Below are positions 7,427 to 13,613 of a DNA stretch of 36,664 nucleotides, piece after piece. The stretch's first letter is position 1, and each line of letters starts with the position of its first letter. This DNA is from a virus. The stretch covers positions 1-36,664 of IMG/VR virus record IMGVR_UViG_3300023171_000029. One strand, written 5' to 3'. The position numbers and the translations under genes are program-made. The notes beneath the pieces were generated by a model. That model made no database searches and was not told the origin of the DNA. It saw only the letters and a list, made by a program, of their open reading frames with translations.

Positions 7427-7680
7427 TAGTCTTTATATATAATTTCTAGAGCTTCATTTAATTCATTATTTGGTTTTGATACTATCTCAGCCCAACCATC
7501 CCATCCAGTATAAATATATCCATATCCAGCCTCTATAGAAAGACCTCCTACAATTTTAGGACGAAAATCTACTTCTCTTATTGATTTTTTATCCTCTGCA
7601 TCATAACCAACTGGATGATACTTAGTTCCAATAGGATATTCTTTTATAGCTTTCTCTAATAATTCATGTATATTAGGCAT
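7426..7680 (-). CDS. Small array protein, YPIGT body with ALEIIYKD tail
   Basis: 84 residues. Helix HELLEKAIKEYPIGTKYHPV, strands, YTGWDGWAEIVSKP, tail LNEALEIIYKD. It is the first member of the second array in transcription order; its ATG shares a base with the stop of the 23-codon membrane ORF at 7680-7751. Confidence 0.85.
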   Translation of the reverse strand: MPNIHELLEKAIKEYPIGTKYHPVGYDAEDKKSIREVDFRPKIVGGLSIEAGYGYIYTGWDGWAEIVSKPNNELNEALEIIYKD

Positions 7681-7751
7681 TATATAATTACTGTTAAATC
7701 AATTAATAATATTAATAATACAATTATTGTCAATAATCTTTTATCTGTCAT
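7680..7751 (-). CDS. 23-residue membrane microprotein
   Basis: Reads MTDKRLLTIIVLLILLIDL and ends TVII: a short charged start followed by one hydrophobic helix. Its ATG overlaps the end of the gene at 7741-8049 by 11 bases and its stop shares a base with the start of 7426-7680, so it fits between two genes with coupled junctions. Small membrane peptides of this type can modulate membrane complexes; no role is claimed. Confidence 0.55.
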   Translation of the reverse strand: MTDKRLLTIIVLLILLIDLTVII

Positions 7752-8049
7752 ATAAGAATTCATCAAGTCCTGATTTATATATTGAATCTTCATGACTATG
7801 ATCCTCAATATACCTATAATATAAATACCCAATAGATTTAGCTGAAAATACTATTAAAAATATACCAATACATATACCTATAATACATAAACATACTATG
7901 AATGCTCCTCCAGTAATAACAGATATAACATCTAGTATAGTTAAAACTTTAGTATTTGTAACAATTATATTTACACCATTAATAATAAAACCTAATAGTA
8001 TTAATATTATTGTAATCCAAAATGCTTTTACTTTATATTCTTTTTTCAT
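7741..8049 (-). CDS. Small membrane protein, two helices
   Basis: 102 residues. Hydrophobic segments at about 9-30 and 40-72 (the second may be two closely spaced helices), then a polar tail ending LDEFLYDR, which loosely recalls the IRKWLYD tail. It follows the similar small membrane gene at 8052-8222. Role unknown. Confidence 0.75.
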   Translation of the reverse strand: MKKEYKVKAFWITIILILLGFIINGVNIIVTNTKVLTILDVISVITGGAFIVCLCIIGICIGIFLIVFSAKSIGYLYYRYIEDHSHEDSIYKSGLDEFLYDR

Positions 8050-8051
8050 TG

Positions 8052-8222
8052 TTATCTATCTAAAAAGTCCACCATTAATTTAATACCTATTATTGTAAAA
8101 GTAGACACTGATGTCCAAAATTTAACATCTGTAGACCAGAGTCTTGGATTAATACCATTAAATAATATTGCTATTATCCAAACTAGTATTATTAATGCTA
8201 TTACATTATTATATTTTTTCAT
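8052..8222 (-). CDS. 56-residue membrane protein
   Basis: Starts at 8222 as MKKYNNVIALIILVWIIAIL; a first membrane helix is followed by INPRLWSTDVKFW and a second moderately hydrophobic segment ending MVDFLDR. The stop is two bases before the ATG at 8049. The ending VDFLDR resembles DEFLYDR of its neighbour, so they may be duplicates. Confidence 0.65.
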   Translation of the reverse strand: MKKYNNVIALIILVWIIAILFNGINPRLWSTDVKFWTSVSTFTIIGIKLMVDFLDR

Positions 8223-8234
8223 ATTTAAGTTTGT

Positions 8235-8591
8235 TTAAAAGAAGTCATCAGGATTCTCAGTTAAATCATAATCTAATGCTTCAAAATAGTCTTTTATAAT
8301 ATAATATAGTTTCCTTATTTTATTATCTTTAGTACCAGTAATACCATCTCCTGATTGATCATATAGATATAAATGAGTTATATTAGTTAACCAAGTTTCA
8401 GCCACATCTTCTTCATCATTAAATGCCCCTAATACTAAAAATTGTCTTTCACCAATCATATCTAAAGGAATTATTATTTCATCTGTCCAATGACCTCCTT
8501 GACCTCTATTTATAATAGGTTTTTGATTTGTATAAGGTTGTATAAGTTTTTCTATAATAGATAACATTATAGTTGTATTCCAATGTTTCAT
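8235..8591 (-). CDS. Hypothetical acidic protein
   Basis: 118 residues, soluble, acidic towards the C-terminus (DYDLTENPDDFF). Helix NTTIMLSIIEKLIQPY is followed by strands with WTDEIIIPLDMIG and a DQSGDGITGTKDNKIRKL loop that looks metal-binding-like but lacks a full EF-hand. It is just downstream of a hairpin terminator. Unknown function. Confidence 0.75.
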   Translation of the reverse strand: MKHWNTTIMLSIIEKLIQPYTNQKPIINRGQGGHWTDEIIIPLDMIGERQFLVLGAFNDEEDVAETWLTNITHLYLYDQSGDGITGTKDNKIRKLYYIIKDYFEALDYDLTENPDDFF

Positions 8592-8600
8592 AATTTCTTT

Positions 8601-8637
8601 AAATAAAAAGAGTAGACAGCATTACACCATCTACTCT
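8601..8637 (-). terminator. Intrinsic terminator of the upstream leftward gene
   Basis: On the minus strand, an 8-bp perfect stem AGAGTAGA/TCTACTCT (plus coordinates 8609-8616 and 8630-8637) with a 13-base loop is followed directly by TTTTTATTTA. This is a classical rho-independent terminator ending the transcript that includes 8662-8871. Confidence 0.75.
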
Positions 8638-8661
8638 CACATCAACCATAGTCTACGACAA

Positions 8662-8871
8662 CTAATCTCTATGTTCTACTACACCCATTTTGTTATTGTA
8701 ATCACCAAAACATCCTTCACAATCTTTTTTAGGAAATAAGGGTTCTTTATCATGACAATCATTACAAAGTGCTACTAGAATAATTTTATCTTTTTGATGA
8801 ACATGTCCACCAATTACTTTCTGGTTATATAATGTTTTATAACATATAACACAATTTGCTGTTACTAACAT
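8662..8871 (-). CDS. Small zinc-ribbon / HNH-like protein
   Basis: 69 residues with three cysteine knuckles: CVIC at 7-10, CNDCHD at about 36-41 and CEGC at about 51-54, plus GGHVHQKDKIILVALC. The spacing of His, hydrophobic LVALC and CxxCH looks like the core of an HNH endonuclease or a zinc ribbon, but the domain is short and the expected asparagine is not obvious. Nucleic-acid binding is likely; nuclease activity is doubtful. Confidence 0.7.
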   Translation of the reverse strand: MLVTANCVICYKTLYNQKVIGGHVHQKDKIILVALCNDCHDKEPLFPKKDCEGCFGDYNNKMGVVEHRD

Positions 8872-8883
8872 AATTAATCTTTT

Positions 8884-9138
8884 TCATCTTTTGTCATAAT
8901 CTTTCAGATGTTCTTGTTTAAATTCTTCATATGCTGATACTATACCTTTATCAGGATTTTTTTGTCCAGCCAACATACCTGATGCAAATGCTAATTTTAC
9001 TGTAATCTCAGCATATTTAATAACCCTTTCATTATATGTGGGATCATTTTCTTCTTCTTTTTTATTAAATATAGCTAGTAGTCCAATTATAAATATTATT
9101 ACTCCTAACACTATTAGTATTAATCCTAAATCTGTCAT
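8884..9138 (-). CDS. Single-pass membrane protein
   Basis: 84 residues. A strong N-terminal membrane helix (LGLILIVLGVIIFIIGLLAI) followed by NKKEEEND and a helical cytoplasmic tail with the segment AFASGMLAGQKNPDKG. Similar anchored helical tails occur in several small phage proteins of unknown role. It starts downstream of the hairpin at 9153-9189. Confidence 0.75.
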   Translation of the reverse strand: MTDLGLILIVLGVIIFIIGLLAIFNKKEEENDPTYNERVIKYAEITVKLAFASGMLAGQKNPDKGIVSAYEEFKQEHLKDYDKR

Positions 9139-9152
9139 GTCTTTTGTTTTAA

Positions 9153-9189
9153 ATATGGTTATTATCTCCTATAGAAACAATAACCATAT
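9153..9189 (-). terminator. Hairpin, probable terminator of the 30-codon ORF
   Basis: Perfect 11-bp stem ATATGGTTATT/AATAACCATAT with a 15-base loop, seven bases after the stop of the ORF at 9196-9288. The following T run on the minus strand is weak (ATTTAAAAC), so it may act as an mRNA-stabilising or processing hairpin rather than a strong terminator. Confidence 0.55.
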
Positions 9190-9195
9190 AGTTAA

Positions 9196-9288
9196 TTACT
9201 TAAGTTTGTTAGTATATACAACCTTGTTGTTAAATCTAACTAGTGACTTTTTAAGTCTTTTTAATTGTACTTTGTCTTGAGTTGTCAT
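9196..9288 (-). CDS. 30-residue basic microprotein
   Basis: Reads MTTQDKVQLKRLKKSLVRFN and ends YTNKLK. It is highly basic, suggesting nucleic-acid or ribosome binding. It has its own downstream hairpin and lies just after the structured stretch 9330-9811. Supported by composition and position only. Confidence 0.45.
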   Translation of the reverse strand: MTTQDKVQLKRLKKSLVRFNNKVVYTNKLK

Positions 9289-9811
9289 AATATGTGGTTT
9301 TAAGTTGTTTACTATTTATTTATAAATCATATAAGACGTGAATTAATTATTACTCCCTCTCGTTTAAGCTTTTGACGGACCTCCCTTTACAGCTCTTCCT
9401 ATGATTAATATACCCTCTGTATTCTATTGTACGCTGTACTGTTAACTTATTGTTATTTCTAACCGTTTAGTAAGTCTTAGCCTCTGTTCAGTGATATCTC
9501 ACGATATATACAATAGCTCACCCTTGGGAAGCTGATACAAATCTAGCTTATCTTGGATATAATCCTCGTCACCGTTTTGAATATCAGGAGGATTTTAACC
9601 CTTTAATTAATCTACAATTACTTAATCGTGCTTTAATGCTTAAGACCTACTTTTATTTGGTCACCTTGATTGTATTTAATAATTAATTAGAAGAATTAAA
9701 ACCCTCTGAGAATGATACATTACTTACAGACTATAACTGCTATAAAGGAGGTCACCCCAATGTGGTTTTACCTTTATAATTTGAATTTCACATATCCGCC
9801 AAGACATATCT
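9289..9811 (-). ncRNA. Candidate large structured RNA in a 520-base gene-free stretch
   Basis: No supported gene lies here. Positions 9740-9753 pair with 9378-9392 in a 14-bp helix with one bulge (GACCTCC...GGAGGTC core), closing a domain of about 375 bases. Inside are AATCCTC/GAGGATT (7 bp), an AGCT...AGCT hairpin with GG/CC core, GTGA/TCAC, GTAC/GTAC and GACC/GGTC hairpins. Two of the helices need a G-U pair that exists only if the RNA is read from the minus strand, matching the flanking genes. The family is unknown; ornate phage RNAs such as GOLLD or ROOL are comparison candidates, not identifications. Confidence 0.5.
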
Positions 9812-10009
9812 TTATTTATCCTTTAACATTAATGGTCTCCATCTTCTTTTAGGATGTTTTTCAAATTGTATTGGATTACCAGTATTATGTTCATAATATG
9901 CATCAATAAGACCTGTATCTTTAGTACTGGCCCAACCTTCTTCATCTACAAACTCTGATACAAACTGCCAATATGCACCATATGCTTCTATAATTTCTTC
10001 TTTAGCCAT
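9812..10009 (-). CDS. Hypothetical small protein
   Basis: 65 residues, Trp/Tyr-rich (EAYGAYWQFVSEFVDEEGW), with a basic C-terminus KHPKRRWRPLMLKDK. No family recognised. It lies one base after the gene at 10011 and just before the structured RNA stretch. Confidence 0.7.
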   Translation of the reverse strand: MAKEEIIEAYGAYWQFVSEFVDEEGWASTKDTGLIDAYYEHNTGNPIQFEKHPKRRWRPLMLKDK

Positions 10010-10010
10010 A

Positions 10011-10346
10011 TTATTTATATTTATCTTCTAATTTATCCAGATTAGATATTATATCATCTATATTAATATCTATATAACCAATTTGCCATTTTATATGAGA
10101 CCAAGTAAATACACTATCAGTGTTATCTAACTCTTCGTATTCATAAGTATAATGTATTCTATATAATATTTTATATCCTGAAAGATATATATAAGAATTA
10201 TATTGTTTCTCAAGTTCTTCAGGATGAGGATCTTCTGGTGTATAATATTTTATCCCAATAGAATTTAAATAATCATTAGCTTGTTTAAACTCATAATCGT
10301 TTTGACATTGAATATATATTCCTCCTTGAAATATTGGATCTATCAT
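10011..10346 (-). CDS. Hypothetical protein, distant relative of the GY-type array bodies
   Basis: 111 residues. The beginning (GGIYIQCQNDYEFKQANDYL then NSIGIKYYTPED and SYIYLSGYK) follows the strand, helix, G-I/Y, strand plan of the array members, but the C-terminus (ISNLDKLEDKYK) lacks the IIYED tail. Probably a diverged array relative; function unknown. Confidence 0.75.
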   Translation of the reverse strand: MIDPIFQGGIYIQCQNDYEFKQANDYLNSIGIKYYTPEDPHPEELEKQYNSYIYLSGYKILYRIHYTYEYEELDNTDSVFTWSHIKWQIGYIDINIDDIISNLDKLEDKYK

Positions 10347-10351
10347 ATTAT

Positions 10352-10537
10352 CTAACTATATAAACCATATTCTATTCTACCAAGTATATTATCTACTTCT
10401 ATCATTCCTCCAGGAAGCTTCATATATTGAGTTGGTGTCTTACCATTTAATGCTAAAATATTACTATTAAACCATTTCTTAGCTTTCTCTTTACCAAATA
10501 CATCTATAGCATGTTTATATAGTTGTATCTTATTCAT
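10352..10537 (-). CDS. Orphan antitoxin toxin-binding domain (MbcA/ParS/Xre type, DUF2384-like)
   Basis: 61 residues from ATG 10537 (MNKIQLYKHAIDVFG). The sequence follows the toxin-binding domain of RES-Xre and MbcTA antitoxins: helix ending VFG, KEKAKKWFNS, N-x-L-NGKTP, then GG-x-x-EVDNILGRIEYGLY. The longer frame from 10579 would overlap the upstream gene by 50 bases and is not needed. Only the domain that caps the toxin is present; there is no helix-turn-helix and no RES-type toxin nearby. In known systems the domain binds a NAD-degrading RES or MbcT toxin. A phage copy could neutralise a host toxin; this is inference. Confidence 0.75.
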   Translation of the reverse strand: MNKIQLYKHAIDVFGKEKAKKWFNSNILALNGKTPTQYMKLPGGMIEVDNILGRIEYGLYS

Positions 10538-10949
10538 GTCTTTTAGATTTAAAATAGTCACATATTTGTTGAGCATCATCAGCTGATAACCATAACCAAT
10601 TAATATTAGCTATATAGAATGGATATATATACCAAGGACTAAATATAAATAGTAATATACATCCAATTGCTGGTGCTATAGTAATGAGTATATTAGCAAA
10701 TATAGACAAGGAAGTAGTATAATAATGATTAGTTACACTAGCACACCAATTATATGCTGTAAAATTACAATCATCTTTATATTCCAATCTAAACCATCTA
10801 GTTATTTGCATAGTAGGAAAACTAGGTGCTAATCCTAAACACCATATAATTACAGCTACTATATAATGACATAATTCATGAAATATAATACATGGTAAAT
10901 CTATTATATAAGCTTTAATATAATGAGGTAATAATTTATCTAATTTCAT
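10530..10949 (-). CDS. Membrane HExxH protein, possible zincin peptidase
   Basis: 139 residues. HELCHY at about residues 24-29 is an HExxH zinc-protease motif placed at the start of a membrane helix (IIFHELCHYIVAVIIW), as in site-2-protease-like and DUF3267-type putative zincin peptidases. Further hydrophobic helices lie at about 78-97 and 98-118, and LWLSADDAQQ near 120-130 could give the third, aspartate ligand. Overlaps the ParS-like gene start by 8 bases. Catalysis is inferred from the motif alone. Confidence 0.65.
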   Translation of the reverse strand: MKLDKLLPHYIKAYIIDLPCIIFHELCHYIVAVIIWCLGLAPSFPTMQITRWFRLEYKDDCNFTAYNWCASVTNHYYTTSLSIFANILITIAPAIGCILLFIFSPWYIYPFYIANINWLWLSADDAQQICDYFKSKRHE

Positions 10950-11100
10950 AATCTACTTGTTTTATGATTTCATTAAATATATCACGTGTCTTTTCATATA
11001 GAAATCCATGATTCTTAATATCAACTAAATCTAATTTAATAGATATAAGATCATCATGTGTTGCTTTCTGAAGAATATTATTAATCTCTGTAGTATCCAT
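10936..11100 (-). CDS. Hypothetical 54-residue helical protein
   Basis: Starts at 11100 as MDTTEINNILQKATHDDLIS and ends IKQVDYEIR. Overlaps the start of the HExxH gene by 14 bases and the stop of the gene upstream by one base (TAATG). The tight fit on both sides supports a real gene. Likely two helices; unknown role. Confidence 0.65.
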   Translation of the reverse strand: MDTTEINNILQKATHDDLISIKLDLVDIKNHGFLYEKTRDIFNEIIKQVDYEIR

Positions 11101-11246
11101 TAGTTGAATAATTTATGAGATCCTATTGGATGATGTTTATAAAATAGTCTTCTACTAATTTCAAATCTTATTTCAGCTAGAGTATTACTTCTATTAGTAT
11201 AACCATTACTTTTATTTTGTCTATATCTCTTTTTATTTGATTCCAT
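11100..11246 (-). CDS. Hypothetical 48-residue basic protein
   Basis: Starts at 11246 as MESNKKRYRQNKSNGYTNRS; very basic N-terminal half, then helix LAEIRFEISRRLFYKHH. It shares one base with the next gene. Nucleic-acid binding is plausible by composition only. Confidence 0.6.
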   Translation of the reverse strand: MESNKKRYRQNKSNGYTNRSNTLAEIRFEISRRLFYKHHPIGSHKLFN

Positions 11247-11258
11247 ATTATAGCTATT

Positions 11259-11292
11259 AAATTAGTCTCCAGAATTATCCAGAGACTAATTT
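11259..11292 (-). terminator. Strong hairpin overlapping the end of a microprotein gene
   Basis: Perfect 11-bp inverted repeat, AAATTAGTCTC/GAGACTAATTT, with a 12-base loop. The stop codon of the gene at 11275-11373 lies in the loop, so translation to the stop would disrupt the stem. The 3' side runs into AATAG, without a long T run. Confidence 0.6.
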
Positions 11293-11373
11293 GTTTAATT
11301 TATCATAGTAAGGAATCACACCTCTTTCACATCCTTTATTGAAACCTCCTTTTAAAGGACATCCATTACACAT
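11275..11373 (-). CDS. 32-residue cysteine-containing microprotein
   Basis: Starts at 11373 as MCNGCPLKGGFNKGCERG and ends KLNKLVSG. Cysteines at 2, 5 and 14 suggest a small metal or disulfide site. The same frame stays open upstream for another 16 codons with protein-like sequence (VYEQQHKILK), but no ATG, GTG or TTG occurs there, so either the start is as given or a rarer start is used. Confidence 0.45.
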   Translation of the reverse strand: MCNGCPLKGGFNKGCERGVIPYYDKLNKLVSG

Positions 11374-11422
11374 TTTCAGGATTTTGTGTTGCTGTTCATA
11401 AACTAGCTTAATTAGTATCTTA

Positions 11423-11872
11423 TTATTCTGCTATTTCAACTAAACTTAATGTAGTATGTGATACCCATTTCTCTAGTTGTTCAGATTCTCCTCTTCTATT
11501 AAGTGCAGAGTATTTAATTTGTACTTTACTATCTTTAATAGTATTGATATCTGTGATAACACAATTACCTATAACTACATATTCTTGATCATATGTAACT
11601 GGAACACCTAATTCTTTAGTTGTTTTAGGTACATATCCATATATCTTATCTGAACATACTACTTCTTGACCTATTTTAAAGTCAATATCATTAGTAAATC
11701 CACAAAGATTATTATAGATAAGACTAATTGTATCCTTCTCTATTCCTATAGCAATAATAGTCTCAGTCAACATCTCAGCATGAGGAAATGACTTATCAAA
11801 TGATGCTAATAGATTGTTAGCAATAGTGTCTACTTGTACTGTAACTTTAATTTCTTGATTGAACTTTTTCAT
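11423..11872 (-). CDS. Hypothetical beta-rich protein
   Basis: 149 residues. Predicted mostly strands, with segments IGQEVVCSDKIYGYVP and VIGNCVITDINTIKDSKVQIKY that look like small beta-barrel domains. Its start codon is preceded by the leader motif TACGACAAT shared with the genes at 12778 and 13982. Function unknown. Confidence 0.75.
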   Translation of the reverse strand: MKKFNQEIKVTVQVDTIANNLLASFDKSFPHAEMLTETIIAIGIEKDTISLIYNNLCGFTNDIDFKIGQEVVCSDKIYGYVPKTTKELGVPVTYDQEYVVIGNCVITDINTIKDSKVQIKYSALNRRGESEQLEKWVSHTTLSLVEIAE

Positions 11873-11911
11873 ATTGTCGTATTTTAAATTGTGATTGATT
11901 GGTTAAATAAT

Positions 11912-11944
11912 GGGAGCTGATTCCTTATATATCAGCTTTATCCC
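11912..11944 (-). terminator. Hairpin terminator
   Basis: GGGAGCTGAT pairs with ATCAGCT and TCCC (with a small asymmetric loop) just after the stop of the gene at 11948. The minus-strand 3' side continues ATTATTT. It probably separates the transcript of 11948-12163 from 11423-11872. Confidence 0.6.
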
Positions 11945-11947
11945 ATC

Positions 11948-12163
11948 TTATGAGTTATTCCACTCATCTTTTTCTTCTTGTGTGTCTACTATTCTAAAGT
12001 TATAACCATAATATGGTTTATCTGCATCGTCTCCAATATCTAGATTATACATCATATCTTCTAATTCTTGAGTAGATAGTGATTCTAATTCATCTGGTTG
12101 ACACTGTCTAATAGCTTGAGCAGCTTCTGCTTTAGTTAAACATAATGATGATTTCCATCCCAT
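11948..12163 (-). CDS. Hypothetical acidic protein
   Basis: 71 residues starting MGWKSSLCLTKAEAAQAIRQ, then acidic helix ELESLSTQELEDMMYNLD. Unknown. The leader AAACTATAATATTATG is almost the same as that of the gene at 15579-15854. Confidence 0.7.
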   Translation of the reverse strand: MGWKSSLCLTKAEAAQAIRQCQPDELESLSTQELEDMMYNLDIGDDADKPYYGYNFRIVDTQEEKDEWNNS

Positions 12164-12167
12164 AATA

Positions 12168-12566
12168 TTATAGTTTAATTATGTGTATTAATTTAATTAG
12201 ATCATCTACATATAACATATTTCTAGTTATAGTAATAACCTCATCTTCATGTCTTTGACCTGTTGATCCTTCCCTAATAAATACATAGTATTCACCTTTA
12301 CCTTTATCATTACACTCAGTTAATGAGATAGATTTATATGTAATTGATCTTGCTCCAGGAATAAATGGATCCTCTTCATCAGTATTAATGAGTATTAACT
12401 CATAACTATGTTGAATTAGACTTGGTCTTTCTATAAATCCCTTCTGTAGAAGAATATCAGGTGTAATCTTAATTCTAACTACATTAGGATGAGTTATAAT
12501 ATAATATAGAACTGCTCCACATAATACTATAACTCCTATAAATGCTATTATAAGTTCTGTTGGCAT
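12168..12566 (-). CDS. Membrane-anchored hypothetical protein
   Basis: 132 residues. N-terminal membrane helix (ELIIAFIGVIVLCGAVLYYI) followed by a soluble alpha/beta domain of about 105 residues with strands RIKITPDI, YELILINTDEED and EYYVFIREGS. Probably periplasmic or cytoplasmic face protein of the inner membrane; no family recognised. Confidence 0.7.
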   Translation of the reverse strand: MPTELIIAFIGVIVLCGAVLYYIITHPNVVRIKITPDILLQKGFIERPSLIQHSYELILINTDEEDPFIPGARSITYKSISLTECNDKGKGEYYVFIREGSTGQRHEDEVITITRNMLYVDDLIKLIHIIKL

Positions 12567-12568
12567 AA

Positions 12569-12766
12569 CTAGTTAATTAAATACATATACCAAATAGACC
12601 ATAATAGACATATTATTATTAATATAAATAACATGATTTTTGAAGGTTTATCCCAATCCCTAAAAGGGTTAGTCTCACTTCTAAATGCACATATAATACC
12701 TATTATAAATAATATTGTAAATACTAATGTAAATGCTAAGTATAGCATTATAAAAAATGTTATCAT
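12569..12766 (-). CDS. Small membrane protein, two helices
   Basis: 65 residues, nearly all membrane: helices at about 2-27 and 43-63 joined by a short polar loop (RSETNPFRDWDKPSK). Holin-like topology, but holin function is not supported by position. It lies next to the anchored protein at 12168, which may be its partner. Confidence 0.7.
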   Translation of the reverse strand: MITFFIMLYLAFTLVFTILFIIGIICAFRSETNPFRDWDKPSKIMLFILIIICLLWSIWYMYLIN

Positions 12767-12777
12767 AATCTTATAAT

Positions 12778-13023
12778 TTAAATACCAGCATTATTACATG
12801 CTTCATTAAAAGTTAAATTTCTTTGATTTACATCTGTCCATATAACAGCAGACTGAGTTAATGTAGTCTCCATACTATATTGTAATAGTATTGCTGTTTG
12901 TAATTTAGTATTAGTACGAATAATATTTGTCATAGTATCATTCATTAAATTACCTTTTAATTTAGATCTTTTATTAGCTAATTCTTCTTCAGCTAATTTA
13001 ATAATATCTTTGATTGCTCCCAT
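12778..13023 (-). CDS. Hypothetical helical protein
   Basis: 81 residues, helical, with basic stretch ANKRSKLKGNLMND. Its leader carries TTAAAACTTACGACAATG, the motif shared with 11872 and 14182. Function unknown. Confidence 0.7.
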   Translation of the reverse strand: MGAIKDIIKLAEEELANKRSKLKGNLMNDTMTNIIRTNTKLQTAILLQYSMETTLTQSAVIWTDVNQRNLTFNEACNNAGI

Positions 13024-13059
13024 TGTCGTAAGTTTTAAGAGTGTTATTTATTTAGTTAA

Positions 13060-13257
13060 TTATAAAGGTATATTGTACTTAATAGACAACCATGATATGA
13101 GATAAATAGCTTGTTCTTTATTAATAGATGATGCTAGTTCCATACCATTGTGACCATATACATAAATCTGAGTTAGTTCTGGTTCAAGTATATTATCTTG
13201 AACTAATATACTTCTATTAGATTTATGAGCTGTGGATTTAAATTCTAATTGATCCAT
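13060..13257 (-). CDS. Hypothetical small beta protein
   Basis: 65 residues with strands SILVQDNILEPELTQIYVYG and a final helix EQAIYLISWLSIKYNIPL. The pattern of short strands followed by an amphipathic helix recalls small phage proteins annotated as uncharacterised; no name is justified. The leader CTAAATTAAATAAC matches that of the upstream gene at 13268. Confidence 0.65.
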   Translation of the reverse strand: MDQLEFKSTAHKSNRSILVQDNILEPELTQIYVYGHNGMELASSINKEQAIYLISWLSIKYNIPL

Positions 13258-13267
13258 GTTATTTAAT

Positions 13268-13588
13268 TTAGTTATATATTACATACATTTTTGGTAATAA
13301 TTGAGTTGAGTCATCAATATCAGTTATTATAACATATTCCCAATGATAATCACCATCTGTTCCAACTACTATAGGAAGGACATCTGTTACTTTAATTGAT
13401 TTTAATTTAGATATCTTAATAGCTTCATTAGCAGTAAACAATGAATAATCTCTTATATGTATAGAATCACCTATTTTAGGCTCATTTATAATATTTTTAA
13501 CTATCAGTGCTCTAGGATTAGCTAATGCTTTTCTATCCATATTACTATATATATCAAAGCCAAATTGATTTGTTAGAAAGTCATTCAT
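13268..13588 (-). CDS. Hypothetical beta-rich protein
   Basis: 106 residues. Contains EPKIGDSIHIRDYSLF and WEYVIITDIDDS, typical of a small beta barrel. Lies just downstream of the tRNA-Cys gene at 13614-13696, from whose transcript it is probably read. Function unknown. Confidence 0.7.
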   Translation of the reverse strand: MNDFLTNQFGFDIYSNMDRKALANPRALIVKNIINEPKIGDSIHIRDYSLFTANEAIKISKLKSIKVTDVLPIVVGTDGDYHWEYVIITDIDDSTQLLPKMYVIYN

Positions 13589-13613
13589 GATTATTTAATT
13601 TAGTTAATATTTG

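Noticed and set aside
7898-8083. Plus-strand open frame of 61 codons
   Set aside because: It lies entirely over the membrane protein gene at 7741-8049; its hydrophobic look is the antisense of a membrane helix.
9038-9280. Plus-strand open frame of 80 codons
   Set aside because: Antisense to 8884-9138 and 9196-9288 and crosses the hairpin at 9153-9189; no start signal.
9480-9600. Minus-strand protein-like frame (DIQNGDEDYIQDKLDLYQLP) in the structured stretch
   Set aside because: No start codon, an in-frame TAA just upstream and a TGA 28 codons later; the pairing evidence explains the conservation-like look better.
9756-9852. 30-codon plus-strand ORF after a strong SD-like sequence
   Set aside because: It runs antisense into the gene at 9812-10009, against all local transcription, and SD sites are not used in this genome.
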